Positions 47,541 to 59,700 of a stretch of 64,000 nucleotides of DNA are shown here, piece by piece. The stretch lies in assembly GCA_948567375.1 (NCBI GenBank), contig OX419755.1:24309001-24373000 (forward strand). Direction: 5' to 3'. The position numbers and the translations under genes are program-made. This DNA is from Lunularia cruciata (Eukaryota > Streptophyta > Marchantiopsida > Lunulariales > Lunulariaceae). The notes under the pieces were generated by a model. It was given only the letters and a program-made list of their open reading frames with translations, was not told the DNA's origin and did no database searches. Numbering within the stretch: the stretch's first letter is position 1; each line of letters begins with the position of its first letter.

Positions 47541-48083
47541 CCACTAACCTAGTAGCCACTCACTAAACAGGATAGATTGGACGGAACTAGAGTGGTCATT
47601 CTTGGATTTGACGGAATGTACCTAATGTGCCGATGGAACAAAAGTTTATGTACATGGACACAACAAGTGTCCAGATTCTTAACTGGAGTGCAAGAGTATG
47701 GATGTAGAAGTGAAGCTAGAAGACACGGAATGATGAGTATCATATCTTTGGATCGGATTGAGAGGTAGTCCCCTTCAGAATAAGAGGTAGTATTGCGATC
47801 GACCTCTTGAGTATGTACTTGTTCCGGGTCGATCTCTCTCAATCCGAGAGGGATGAACTCTCAATCCAAATAGAAGATACTATACTCATCATTCAACATC
47901 TTCTAACCTTACTTTTACATCTATACTCTGCAATCCGTTGAATATTTGACATGAGTTGTGTCTATAGACACTAACTTTTGTCTATCGACACGTTAAAGTA
48001 CATTCTTTCAAATTCAAGAATGACAGCTCCCGTATAGTCCGGTCTATTATGTTTTGTCTAGTGAATGGCTACCAGGTTAGTGG
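47541..48083. repeat. Foldback element, right copy
   Basis: Its ends CCACTAACCTAGTAGCC and GGCTACCAGGTTAGTGG are reverse complements. It is the inverted counterpart of 25915-26449. Its centre again has TGATGAGTATCATATC and GATACTATACTCATCA. Confidence 0.85.
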
Positions 48084-49118
48084 CCCCGTGGTCACATATT
48101 TGTTGAACCGGAGGTGCTTGAAGATGAATCAAATGTTTGAAACAAAACAATGCCTAGTATATAATTGCTTAGAAAATATGAAATTTCACATCCAGAACTG
48201 TAACACGCAGTAACTTCCCGAGATGAGATTCTCGTTATGCAGCAGAGTTAGAGGTGAAGCTAGAGAAATGCTTAGAAATGCGAATGCACTATGGTCTTCA
48301 GAATAATGTCCGGTGTACTGTCTACAGATTGTCCTACTCAATACTGTAGATGATTGTATTTGAGCGCACCGATTCAGCAGACCAATATTCCTGGCGATGT
48401 ATTGCAGTATGTGTTGCAGTATTGCGCACCGATTCAGCAGCCCACAAGTCTCCTATGGAAGCCCATTCCATTAAGATGGAATGCTCTCAGTGTTGCCCCT
48501 TGCGAAACTGGACAGGAAGAGCGTCTAGCCCACTGATTCGGTCGCTGCTAGAGTTTACAATGGACATTTTGGGGTCACCTGCTCCACTGCGTTTCAGCGC
48601 ATGCCTAGGTCTTGACCAGACTACCTTAACCTCTCATGCCTCTACCCTGTTTTGAACCACGGGTACCCTCTACGCCATCTCATTTGTCTTGATCCTCGTT
48701 GTCTCGCTTTCGACTTAATCCACTTGCTATCTGTGTAAATCACTTGTAATCTAATGTCCACTGATTCGCTATTTTCGCTGGGTGCTTGGAATATAGACAA
48801 ATCGTTTTATATGGGTTAAACATTCTCGATTCGTTTGAAGAATGCGTATACCTACCACCAATGCTTGTCACTAATTGTTTCATGTGATAATATCCACACT
48901 CCCAGTGTGGTGGTTTTCTTATGGAGAAGGTAAGCTGGCCATCACGAGTCTCCTCTTGAACAGGGTGACCAAGGTTTACCCGTTACTTTCTGGGTCGGAA
49001 CTGATATATCTTCGTCTCAACCTTCGCGGTGCGGCCATCTTTGGTTGGAGAAAGTTGCTCCACTTCGATTCAGAACTTAAAGACTGGGAAATTTTTCTGC
49101 ATGGGGGATTGGACAGCT

Positions 49119-50785
49119 TCAAAACTGGCTCTCATACCTCTTCCACAGACGTTCAATGCCGTCCATATGAGCCGTACCGACAACACCAACAACTGTTCCT
49201 TTGCACTGCCGTAGATTATTCACCATCAGCTGATCCCTCTCATGTATTAGGACCTTGACCTGTCCAAGCATCCAAATGCGAAAAATAAAATGCTTGATAT
49301 ATTGCGCAATGCTTTTCCTCGGAAGGCGCATTTAACACTGACATCCAACTGATAAACAATGTACAAGAGAAACTTTCCCTAGAGGGAGATATAGGGAGCG
49401 TTCTAAAAGAAGTGAACCAACACACCGAAGAAAAAGCTCCGGAGTAAGCATTAGCCAAATAAATAGAAAGAACAAGTATCCTCCCCAGCCGAATGTTAGT
49501 AAATAAGATGCACACGTTATCTCCGCGAGTGGCGTTATGAAGGTACTAGATTAAGTAGAATACCTAGCAACAGACAAAGCTACATCAACAAACAGAGAAA
49601 AACTGGAGCGGCAAAGAAAGTAAAACATCCATGGAGTCACAAACATGTACCGAGGAGTTTCACTAAGGAAGAAGTGGAAACTCTATCATAGTGGACAAGA
49701 GTCGTTAATTAAGTAAAGATGAGGTGTACACATACAAGACATCATAAAAGCGGCTGCGGAAGAGGAGAGATAGAAGGAGACTGGAATTCCCACTCATACA
49801 GGAGAGGCAAAGACCAAGATGGAGGTACCAGATTACTTACCAAATCTGGGAACACCTCTTCCAAGCCCTTCATCAACACTCTTTAACATTTTCTCTCGTC
49901 TTCAACATCTCAACACTTTCAGATTATTCAAATTTATCAAATTCGCGCATCAACTCCGCCGGCATATCTGAAGCTCGTCTCGTCAGAAGCTTAAAGACAT
50001 CTTGATACGTCATCTCATCCGCTATTCTTCTCACTGTAATCTGCACGGGTCCCGTACAAAAATCCCGTTCAGCTGGAGTGTCGAGTAAGCTCTTGAAAAA
50101 CTCTTCCATCAGATAACGCGAGCGCCTAAGTCCGCACTCCAACTTTTTTATATTATACTTTCACGTTTCTTCCACCACCTTAGTCTAACAAATTATGCTC
50201 GACAACCTTATCTCTTCCCTCGAGTTTCCGGTTCACGTTTGAATCGCAGTCTTGTCATACATGTTCCATCTTTCTCGGCTGAATGATCAAAATAATTTGG
50301 TGTCACTTCCAGCTTTGGGGCAACATGGATGGTGTCCTATTTAAACCTCATGTCAACAATGGTCTGTGAAGGTAACTACATTAGAGTTAAACGAAAGTGC
50401 ACAATGAAGGCAGGATTGTCACATTTACTGAGTGCTAAAGGGACGCAATACATGTCCCAGCAAGAAAGAGTCTGACTCTACGAATGATTGAATCACAGAG
50501 GGACCCAAACACGTAGGGCTGTGGTACTCTGATACTTTAGGGGCAGTATAATTTTCATCTGATCATTTTCAATTTTAATTTTCATCTAACCGCTCACCTT
50601 TTCCCGATCTGAAGATTTGCTACCTCATCTGCACGGTGCAGGAATTCTAAGGTAAATCAGAATCTATAATAAGTGGCTATTGGTCACCGGTGTAAATTTG
50701 CAAACTTTGTGAAGAACACATACCCTGAAGTCCTGATCAATGTAGACAAGATCGGATCTTAACCGTTGAGCCTCGTTACTGCAAC
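49119..50785 (-). pseudogene. Truncated antisense copy of TraB (exons 4-6)
   Basis: The copy of exon 6 (49259-49119) is open. The copy of exon 5 (50040-49841) is frame-shifted: after MREFDK it reads into a stop where the gene has GHFAESVE. The copy of exon 4 (about 50785-50724) has lost one base. Exons 1-3, with the GTAH motif, are absent. There is no promoter of its own in view. Because it lies in the opposite direction to the intact gene, read-through here or there could make RNA complementary to the TraB 3' half. Confidence 0.9.
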
Positions 50786-50802
50786 CTGCATCAACGACCT
50801 TA

Positions 50803-50889
50803 GACGACCTCTCAATCCGACGTGGACCTCAGACGACCTCTCAATCCGACGTGGAGTGATGAGTATCGCGGTCGGATTGAGAGGTCGTC
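50803..50889. repeat. Hairpin-forming repeat at duplication breakpoint upstream of OHP2
   Basis: GACGACCTCTCAATCCGAC occurs at 50803-50821 and 50832-50850, and its exact reverse complement at 50871-50889. The middle has TGATGAGTATCGCGG. The sequence resembles the centre of the foldback element. It lies 10 bp from the end of the inverted arm and about 120 bp before the OHP2 start codon. Confidence 0.85.
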
Positions 50890-51007
50890 CCCTTCCTTCG
50901 TTCCTTCGATGCCCTCGTTCTCTTCGTCCCCTCCTCTGTTCTGTCCTGCTCTGGTTTGCTTGTTCTTTGGTCCAGATAAGGAGAAGAAGGGGAATTGCGA
51001 GCTAGCG

Positions 51008-51958
51008 ATGGCAACCATGGCTCTTTCTGCTACCTCCTCGACGTTGCGGGCTTTGTCAACTTCTTTCGACGGGTTGCGTGTACAGCAACAATCAGCTACT
51101 AGTGTACGTACCGCTCTGAATTTCATTCACGGATTTGTCTGAAATTTCTGTGGCGGAACGGATGAGAAACCTTGCTGCATTGTATCGCATCCGTTTCTGT
51201 TAGGGTTGAGCTAATTTGTGCTCGATTGATGATCCTCCACTGCTATCGAACTGGTCCGAGAGTGCTGGATGAGGTACTGATTCGTACGGTAGTTGGTGGT
51301 TTGATACAGAGGATGGTGTTTAAGTTTAGAATGTTCATTGCGGAATGATCAGTGTAAGTAGTGCCATTTTTCATGGTGAACGTATCTGTAATTCATGGCC
51401 GAAGAAAGAGGAATCGATGAGTTTCCGAATTTGTACATTGTGACCAGGTGATAGCTTTTGCACCATTCTCCAGAGAAAGGAGTTCCAGGAGACTTTTGAT
51501 TGTTGCTGAGGGAGCTGACTCTACTGTTTCGACAACTACAACCTCTCCGGCAGCTTCGTCCAGTAAGTCTGGAGCTGTGACGATTGAGTACCAGCGCCAA
51601 AGAGCAAAGGAGCTTCAACAGTACTTCGCAGACAAGAAATACGAGGAGGAAACAGTTAAAGGCCGGATTTTTGGTTGGACTAGGAAGAACGAGATCACAA
51701 ATGGCAGGTCAGAATGCCTTTGTATGATTTAATGCTGCTGAGAAAGATCCTGTATACTAAAACAAGATGTAATTCACATTGTTCAAATGGAAGCTGGAAT
51801 AGCATAAATGAGGCATAACTGGCTTTGTTGGTCGATTGTGCAGGTGGACTATGTTTGGAATTGCTGTTGGTTTGTTGACAGAGTATGCTACAGGGTCGGA
51901 CTTTGTCGAACAGTTGAAAATTATAGTTTCAAATTTGGGTATTGCGGAGGTGGACTAA
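51008..51958 (+). CDS. OHP2: One-helix protein 2 (light-harvesting-like), three exons
   Basis: Exons 51008-51103, 51448-51707 and 51844-51958, GT-AG introns, give 156 residues. OHP2 is a thylakoid one-helix LHC-like protein that works with OHP1 and HCF244 in photosystem II D1 synthesis and assembly. Residues 1-50 are Ser/Arg-rich, as in plastid transit peptides. EYQRQRAKELQQYFADKK (79-96) is the conserved stromal segment. NEITNGRWTMFG (113-124) with VGLLTEYATGSDFV is the chlorophyll-binding helix; the usual Ala after Trp is Thr here. The last intron splits the Arg codon of GRW. The Arabidopsis protein is 172 residues. The start is the first ATG of the exon; a second Met is at residue 4. A hairpin repeat and the inverted arm lie immediately upstream. 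No frame damage, so probably functional. Confidence 0.92.
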
Positions 51959-54011
51959 ACGCAAGAAGCCGGGCGGCAGAGATTTGTCTGACTGTGTAGA
52001 TTATTCACGTCCACCTCTTGAAGAAATATTTTGAACCAGTACTCGAAGTGATTTGGGGAATCTTGGACGTAAACTGCCGTGACACCATTCCTTTTTTGTC
52101 TGTATAGCAGAGAAACATGACGAAAGGAAACCCATGACGATTTGACAAACTTGTAGGACCATCAATTTAGTTATGTCCGTCGTAGTGCAGCCTGGGATTT
52201 GTAACATCGTAGTGATTTCTGTATTTTAGGCTCTCCTTGAGCAATCAGTAAAGTGTCGTGTCATGTCCAGCTTAGCTCTGTCCCTTGCTTGCACACCTGT
52301 TACACGTTCTCTCGGATTGCCACCTTCTAAGGCACATCAAACTAAAATCTTGCCTTTATACCCCGGACTACTCCGTGGAGTTGTGAGGAGATCATAGCAT
52401 TTCTCTTCTTTTCCAACCAAGCTTTTTATCCTACGAGGTTCATCCGGTACATTCCATGGCATCACTTTTGTTGTGTTTCCTCGAGAAGCAGTGTCAACGC
52501 GGATGATGGAGTAACTCAAGACCAAGTCCTTACCACCCAGCCTGGAATATATAGTGGATGACTAGGGTGGGCCGGTACCTATCGGTCTATTGGTGACCTT
52601 GTTCACGTGAAGTTGGCCTCCCACAAGCGTGCGGGTGTGTTTTAACTGTCCCAATGGTATTCATAATCCTCGGGAAGTTTATCCTTTATGCTTCTCCGCG
52701 TACACGGAAGCATGACCTTGCACGCACTTCACACAGACATCCATTGCAACTAGATTATTAAGCTACTCGCTTCAGGGATGTGCTCATCTGAACATTGGAC
52801 TGTCGTGATCCTGGCGATTGGGCACGGCGTAATTCCTGGACCCCCTGGTATGCGGGTGACAGTTGACGTTTACACTGTCATACCTGTTCGCCTAAACTTG
52901 CAGATTCTTTTATTCTCATTTCTCCACGGCAGGAGTGGTCCAAGTGCCTGAGGATCCGCGTTTGCATTAACAGGTGTATGGTTAAATCGTGGAAGTTCTG
53001 AAGGTAAACTGTGACCGGGACCGCAGTCGTCTCCTCCTGCTTCGAGATGTGAACATCGTATGTGAGCATGACGCAGATTGAGTTGACTAAGAGGACATTA
53101 TGCGTTGTTAGGAAATGGCCATTGACGCCCGGGTTCTATCTTCGGAGGGTAGTCGTGAAATGTGTCTCCACACGTGCTGGTGACGCCAGTTTAAGTTGTA
53201 GATTAAAGATGTTGACCTGCCGCCGCAAGTTGCGGTCCTACTCTTCTCCAGTGTGATATTCTTGAGGAGGACATTACCCGTTCTCTGTCCACGATTCCAC
53301 AGGAGTACACTGCACTATCTGCTAATAGAACCTGTTGACTTTACACATGCAATAACCCTTCTTCATGTGCTCCGTTTCTCCTGACTTTTCACTCTCTAGC
53401 TGAGTGTCTTCAAGAACCTATCTCAGACTGTCATACTTCGCGGTAAGCTGGTTGTATATTCTATAACTGACCGTGACAAAGACAGGACATAGACAAGATT
53501 GAGATGAAACTTTCAAGTACAAGATTGAGCTGACCGGAACGCACTAGATAAACAGAGGGCGAGGCCTCGAGTCAGAAGTCAACTTTCATCGTGCCACTAA
53601 TTGCAGTTGAGTATTTAGTACGATTTAATATTATGCCAGTAGCATGCATTGTAACATTGACAACTAAAAACGTTGACAATCAAATTATCTGATTATCTAC
53701 ACAATCTAATCGTCAGCTTGAGGATTCTAAATTGTCGCAGTTATGCAGCCTGAACGCTCTGAAACTTTTAGAAGCTGGTCGAAGGCCCGCCAACTGACAG
53801 AAGCTTAAGTAGGCGTCTCAATTAAATACTTTCAAATCCGCAAACATAACCGTATCAGAGCTATAGACATGTCTAATAAATAATAGGGTCAAGAAACACC
53901 AGAACTGTTTCAACGGTCCCTCATGTATGGAATCTACAAGCTAATGACTGTACATAAGTCCGGGACTAATACAGAACCAGTTAAAATCTGCTGATAACAG
54001 ACATGGTTCTC
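51959..54011. other. Intergenic region, no gene recognised
   Basis: Base composition is more even than in the transposon blocks. Open frames are short and lack splice-supported neighbours or known motifs. The first part is probably the OHP2 3' untranslated region. Confidence 0.6.
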
Positions 54012-56258
54012 TTAAGATGAAAAGTTACGAGTCTGAAACAACTGCTGTGGAGCGTCTTTGATGTCTGAGAAGCCTCTAGTTAGAAAGCTGTGACCACTTT
54101 GTCTCTCCACCATAACATCTTTGATGGATTGAGCGGTCTTGAGTGTCAGCATTAGAGAGTCGGACTCCACCGCAGCAGTGAGGAGCTTGATCCAGTTATC
54201 TGAGATACAGACAGAAATCAAAAGATCGGCTCCTTTCTATTACTTTTGCTACTTCTCTCAGTCATAACTTTTTGCTCTTTACCTTCCGTTCTGTACCATG
54301 AACCGGCAGCACTCTGTCAAGGTTGAGAGTTGTTTATACTAAATTGGTGAATACTGCAGTAGTCGTTTTTAGGCTCATTGAAGCATTTTAAAAACCAAAC
54401 AGAGGTAAGTAGATCACCGAATCGTACCAAGAACTTATACAAAAGACTTACCTTGGTTGGGTACAATGCCGGCTTCGCATAGACGTTTCAGAGCATCGAC
54501 GCCATACTGTGAGCACAGATCCAGTTTAGCGTGTCAGTTCACACCTAAGTGGCTGGTCCTTGTTGAGCCAATCCCGGGAGGAAATTCACCTAGTTACTGA
54601 AAGTTCCCGCATAGTACCTTGTGTGCTGTAACGAAAAGATCAATGCCTCGCTGATGCATGAATTGCTGGTCCACCTTTCCAATGTACAGATAATGCACCA
54701 AAGCTTTGGCGATATTGTAAGACGCGTCTTTGAGTTCCATCCTACTCGAATGATCCAGATTCAGTCTTAAGGTCTGCAAGGGGAATCAAAAGAAAAAACA
54801 AACTGCTTAGAGGATTGAGCATACGGAAGTCCTGGGATCTGGTACTTTGCTATGTTAGTCTGTCACACAATAAAGACACGTCAGAAGTGAATTTTACCTT
54901 CGACGCCCCAATTACGAGAAGCTTCAAGGCAACGATGTCTTTGCCTTCCGCAACCAATTCAACGGTCTCATGCTTGCCGCTCTTGAACACTGCATCCCAA
55001 TTGCGCTGAACAACATCGGAGACTGCATTGACAGGGATGGTTGGCACTTGAACGCCTTTCTCGACAAGCTGCTGCACTGTTGCTTCACTCAGTACCTCCA
55101 GCATGGCGTCCCAGTGACGATATTCCCATCCTACGTGCGAAACAAGAGCACCGTCAGACTCCAAGAAACACTCGAGCTCCGATCAGATTAGCTAAGAATT
55201 TCAATAACCGAACGCACACTGTGCTATTTTACCTTTCAGATACAAGGCAGATTTCAGCTCCAAGGCAATGAGCAGAGGAGTCTTGTGGTCAAAAACTATC
55301 TTTTTTGTCTCAGGTGATGATCCATCAGCGGACTTGAGGTCATGGCGAACGATAGACATCTTGTGATTCGAAGGCGTTGGAGCGGCTTTAACGCTGACAT
55401 TGGCTCCATGCTTCAGCAACGCGCTAACTACGTCTACGCTGCGATGGACTTCGTACTTATAAACAGCTAAGATCAATGGTGTGACTCCCTGTTCAAGGAA
55501 ATTCAGCTATAAGCAAAAGCGCAGCTATACCTCCATGAGAGTGTCGTCAAGCCAGCAAGAATTTAAGGCGAACACTTGGTACTACAACTTCTCACCCACT
55601 AATACTCGATCTCCTCTCCCACTAATCCTCGATCTCCTCTCTCTTTCTCCCCCATGCTTGCGCACAGCAGTGCCTTTTTTAAAAGAGAAAGCGACAAGAA
55701 AACCCTCCCGATCTGTCATGTTATCCGCCGAGTCTCCAGGGACGTGATCACTAAATCCGCTGGTTCTGACACAGCTCAGTAAAGCAAAACCCTCACAGGT
55801 CAAACATACCAACACAATACTAGGACATTAACGATTGAGATTTCACTTCACTAGTCCTGCATTCCATGTCTGGCTCACCTGGATGCAGCATTCTCAATCC
55901 ATTGTGAGTTGGGAAACGCGTGCAAGAAGCGAAGCTACTGAACTCAGCTCAACTCGAAACAATAAGGCTAAGACTACGCCAAACCTACCGGACAATCAAC
56001 GGCAAAACAAGCCGAAATCCCCGACCTTCAATACCAGAGACGACTATGATGAAAGCACATCACAAGACACGACTAAAGTACCTGATCATTATATGCGTTA
56101 AGATCAATTTTCTTCCGGTTCTTGAGAAAAGCAGAAAGCACTTGCACATTTCCATCCTGCACGGATCGGAAAAAGGACGCTTGATCCATGCTGGACGTAT
56201 CAGCTCCCGCATCGTCTGATAACCCGACACTCTCCACGGCAGCTTCAATGTTCTCCAT
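54012..56258 (-). CDS. Ankyrin repeat and BTB/POZ-like protein, six exons
   Basis: Minus-strand exons: 56258-56082, 55488-55233, 55130-54898, 54773-54618, 54506-54452, 54199-54012. Introns are GT-AG and phases agree, giving 354 residues. An ankyrin-like stretch spans exons 1-2: FFRSVQDGNVQVL, then LNAYNDQ joined to GVTPLILAVYKYEV and VSALLKHGANV (residues about 29-87). A second TPLLIALELKSALYLKG follows. The BTB-like part runs from about residue 190: HETVELVAEGKDIVALKLLV, SSRMELKDASYNIAKALVHYLYIGKV, LFVTAHKYGVDALKRLCE, typical of the BTB second half. Such proteins often act as substrate adaptors for Cullin-3 ubiquitin ligases. I know no closer orthologue. The ATG is the first in frame. The frame is intact. 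Confidence 0.82.
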
Positions 56259-56785
56259 TGACTCAGCGCTGGCTTTCCTTGCGACCTGATCGATACCTTC
56301 ACCTCAATTGAGAATTTCGACTGTGTAACAATGCAAATGTAGCTTGTTTCTGACCGATTGATCCCTTCCGTGCCCCTCCCTTAGTCACCTTAGCCCATTC
56401 TAACAACCATCATCTGCCTGGCTTAAATGCCTCACGCAATCCCCTCTTTTGTCATCCCCTGAGCGACTGCTACCGACACTTCGTATTGTTTACAGCACAC
56501 TATTCTCTTTTGCTGACTAGCCCGCGAAAGGCCACTTGTCATATTGCAGCACATTTGGATATCGTGGCTCTCCGGACGAAGATATTGCCTTCCATGTTGC
56601 CTTAGGGCCATCTCGATCGGCCGGTTCTTCACCCTTCTTTTGTTACCTACGATGGCAGGTCATGGAAAGGTGGTGAATGGCTCTAGTAAGTCAGTGGAGA
56701 AACTCGAAAGATGCGACTGCGTAGGAAAAATGAAGGATGGACCCATCAAGCCGAACAAAGGCGAGACAAAAAAGGTAACATGGTG
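56259..56785. other. Ankyrin-BTB gene upstream region
   Basis: Presumed promoter and 5' leader of the minus-strand gene. No motif stands out. TGGTGCTAAGCACCA at about 56779-56793 is a short palindrome at the 3' end of the non-LTR element. Confidence 0.5.
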
Positions 56786-59700
56786 CTAAGCACCAATAGA
56801 GTCTATATGAGAAATCTGCCCCACCGCACCTAAGATATCCGAGCTATTCAAGTCGTCTTGTCTACACACAACTGGAGCATCCGAAGAAACATCATCTAAT
56901 GTGATTGCTCTCCTATGGATTGCACTAGCCACTTCACTCTGCAGAGCAATGGACACACGAGGTCTCAAATATACTTCAAAGTATGAAAGTTAGAGTGGTT
57001 CCCCCTAACGCCTAATATGATAAGCTCTCGTGCACTCCTTAACAAATGTGTCAAATGTCGTGTCCATCGCTCCATACAACTCCAAGGCTAGAGGAACAAA
57101 GAGGTGACATCGTTGCATGCCCCTATACTTGGAGACCTTGCGACCTGCTACTGCACTCGCTGCCCACCCAGGAGGATGGGTAATCACTCCCTCCAAAATT
57201 GTATCCCATGTATGGTCTGTCACCACGACATCCGCTACTGTCACCTGATCATCTCGGACCAAGTATAAGTCTGCCCTGACACATGTCGTCTGCAAAGCAT
57301 ACAAACGCTCCCTCCAAGCCAAGTATCCACTCTCTCTTGCCATAGCAAACACTATGTCCCTAATGGCATCATGGGTAGCTATCTTGTGTCCTCCAAAAGG
57401 ACACCGTGTTATGTGGACCGATGTTTCATCTAGTGTAGAACCACACTCACAAGTGAGTAATGAAGATGCAGATGGGTGGACCAAACCTAGACAAAACCTC
57501 ATCGTTGTAGAGAAAGTAGCTGATGGGGGTCAAAATGCACGGTCGAGCTAGGATCCAAGAGCATGCACCCTTGCCGGAGCAAGAGCAAAGACGTGCTCTA
57601 GTAGCCTCAAGAATGGACGAGTCGACTAAGAGAGAATGGAACGTATGCTCACATTGTCGCTCCATCAAGGAAGACTTTAAACCTCTAGTCCAATCTGACA
57701 ATAATGAAGCAAAAGGTGGAAAATCCTCTCGTGCTCGAGAGGATAGACTATCTCTCGTCTGCCGCAATAACACTTGGAGAGAATAGGATCCTCCCTCCAC
57801 CTCTGTCACATAAGTCTCCAAAACCGGCCTATCAACAACCACAAAACGGGAGGAAAGTAGGGATGCAGAGAGAGCCCAACTACCCAAAAATGCTATAGGT
57901 GTCATCTCCTCCATAGAAAGCAAGCCAACCCCACCACATGAGATTGGTAGAGCCATCTATCTACATGCCAAATCCCATGTCACACACTCAAAAGTTCATG
58001 GTCCAATAATATCACCAAAGACTCCGATAATCCTCCTATCAAATGCTCTCAAACATGATAGGAAGGACGGTGAGGAGTGAATTGTACGGATGAGGTAGGA
58101 TGGTCGACGAGCAATACTGAAAGAGAGTATACCAAATGCCACTTGCGGATCTCCTAATAATGGAAGGTCATACACTTAGAGAACATCCTCTACAAGGGCA
58201 ACATCTAGGAAGCGTGTGACAAAATCCTCCAATCCTACTAGCACTCCAAGAACACAAAGTCCATATGTGGATGTGATACATCCCTCTAGAAGCTCAAGGT
58301 GGGGAGGGATACCTAAAGGAGACCATGCCCTACACTTTCACACCTTGACTCTCAAGCCTACTAGATGTAGCTTGGTAGTCAAGTAGTCAAAGGCCTGTCT
58401 AATCTGATCTATAGGGCCTACAATGTGTGTATCATCTGCCAAGGAGGGAAATACACAACCTGGCATGGCCAAAGTAGTAGATAGGAGAGCTCTAAAGTGA
58501 GCCATGGCAAATAAGGCCCCCCCCCCAAAGGATCTCCTTGACGTGTACTAACAATTGACTCCAAGACGGTGACTCCCTCTTGTGAACCACCATGCTGGTA
58601 GTAAAGGGAAGCAGGAGAGTCGTAAAAAGACTACACAAAAGGAATGAGACTCGCCAAGGATCTACCAGCCTCCCTAAGCTCTCTAAAGATGGATGCATGT
58701 GAGATGCTATTAAAAGTGTTCTCAACATCCACTTGTAGGACGACCTACTTCGCATGGATATCTAGGAGTGCTCTAATGCCTAGAGATATAGCCTCACATC
58801 CACCAGGTGTAGCTACTCCAAACTGATGTGGACTAAGGTCCTATCAAAAGTGAGAACAATGCTAAAAGACATTGGTACGACTAACCAAATGCAAAAAGAT
58901 CTCTCCAATAGCAATTGGTATAATGCCTCCTATGTCCTTCTCCATTGCAAGAAGTTGACTAGCACCTAACACCCGACTAACAGACATAGGAATGTCTCCT
59001 CTTGCTATTGTTGTAACCACTTGAAACAATTAGGTAAAACCACTAGAAGGATCATCTACTTGGAAGCAATCTCTAAGGTGCTCATAAACTATCCTTGATA
59101 AGCCTCTTTAGGAAAGGCGAGGGGCAGTGCACAATGCTTGTGCAAATAACGACCTATCAAGACATAAAGGTTGCTCAGGCTGATAATCTAAGACCTCTAG
59201 TGGTAGTCACTCTATTGCTATAAGATGTAGTGAGCGTACGGAAGAGAGAGTCTTATCAGTAGGACTCGCTATAGACACAAGGTGTAGCGCTCGTGCTGCT
59301 CTACTAAACTCTCCCGCCTGACCCAATGTCTTACATCATCATAATCGAGTGGACTTTGTGGTATCCTGTGGCGATGCTTGTCTCCTAAATCATGTAGCCC
59401 TAACATACTCCTCCTTAAGGGCTACCCAATCCCCCGCTCGGAATTGATGAAATCTAGCAGCCACCTCTCTATGCTCCGCACGTCCCCCTCTAGCATAACG
59501 AAGACACCATCAAGGGAGTAAGAGGAATAGGAACCATGCTAACTCGTCCAAGGGATCACGTGCCAAACGATCAAGTGGTAGGCAAAAAGCTTGTCTAGAC
59601 TCATCATGGAGTGTGCGGGGTAGCCTATGGAATAGACGTAGGTATGGAAAACTAGTCTCAAATAACCCCAAAATGCAACCTGCCTAAGAAGTTAACCACT

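Larger units (their letters stand above)
47101..50793 (-). repeat. Right arm of large inverted duplication
   Basis: Reverse complement of 18040-26900 without the copia element: A2-type LTR (47101-47540), foldback (47541-48083), 3' flank, and TraB exons 6, 5 and 4. Similarity ends at CCTGCATCAA (50784-50793). Confidence 0.92.

Noticed and set aside
52878-53256. Short frames on both strands downstream of OHP2
   Set aside because: No homology, no consistent splice sites, and length within chance expectation.
57523-57786. Plus-strand open frame of 87 codons
   Set aside because: Antisense to the non-LTR element coding region.
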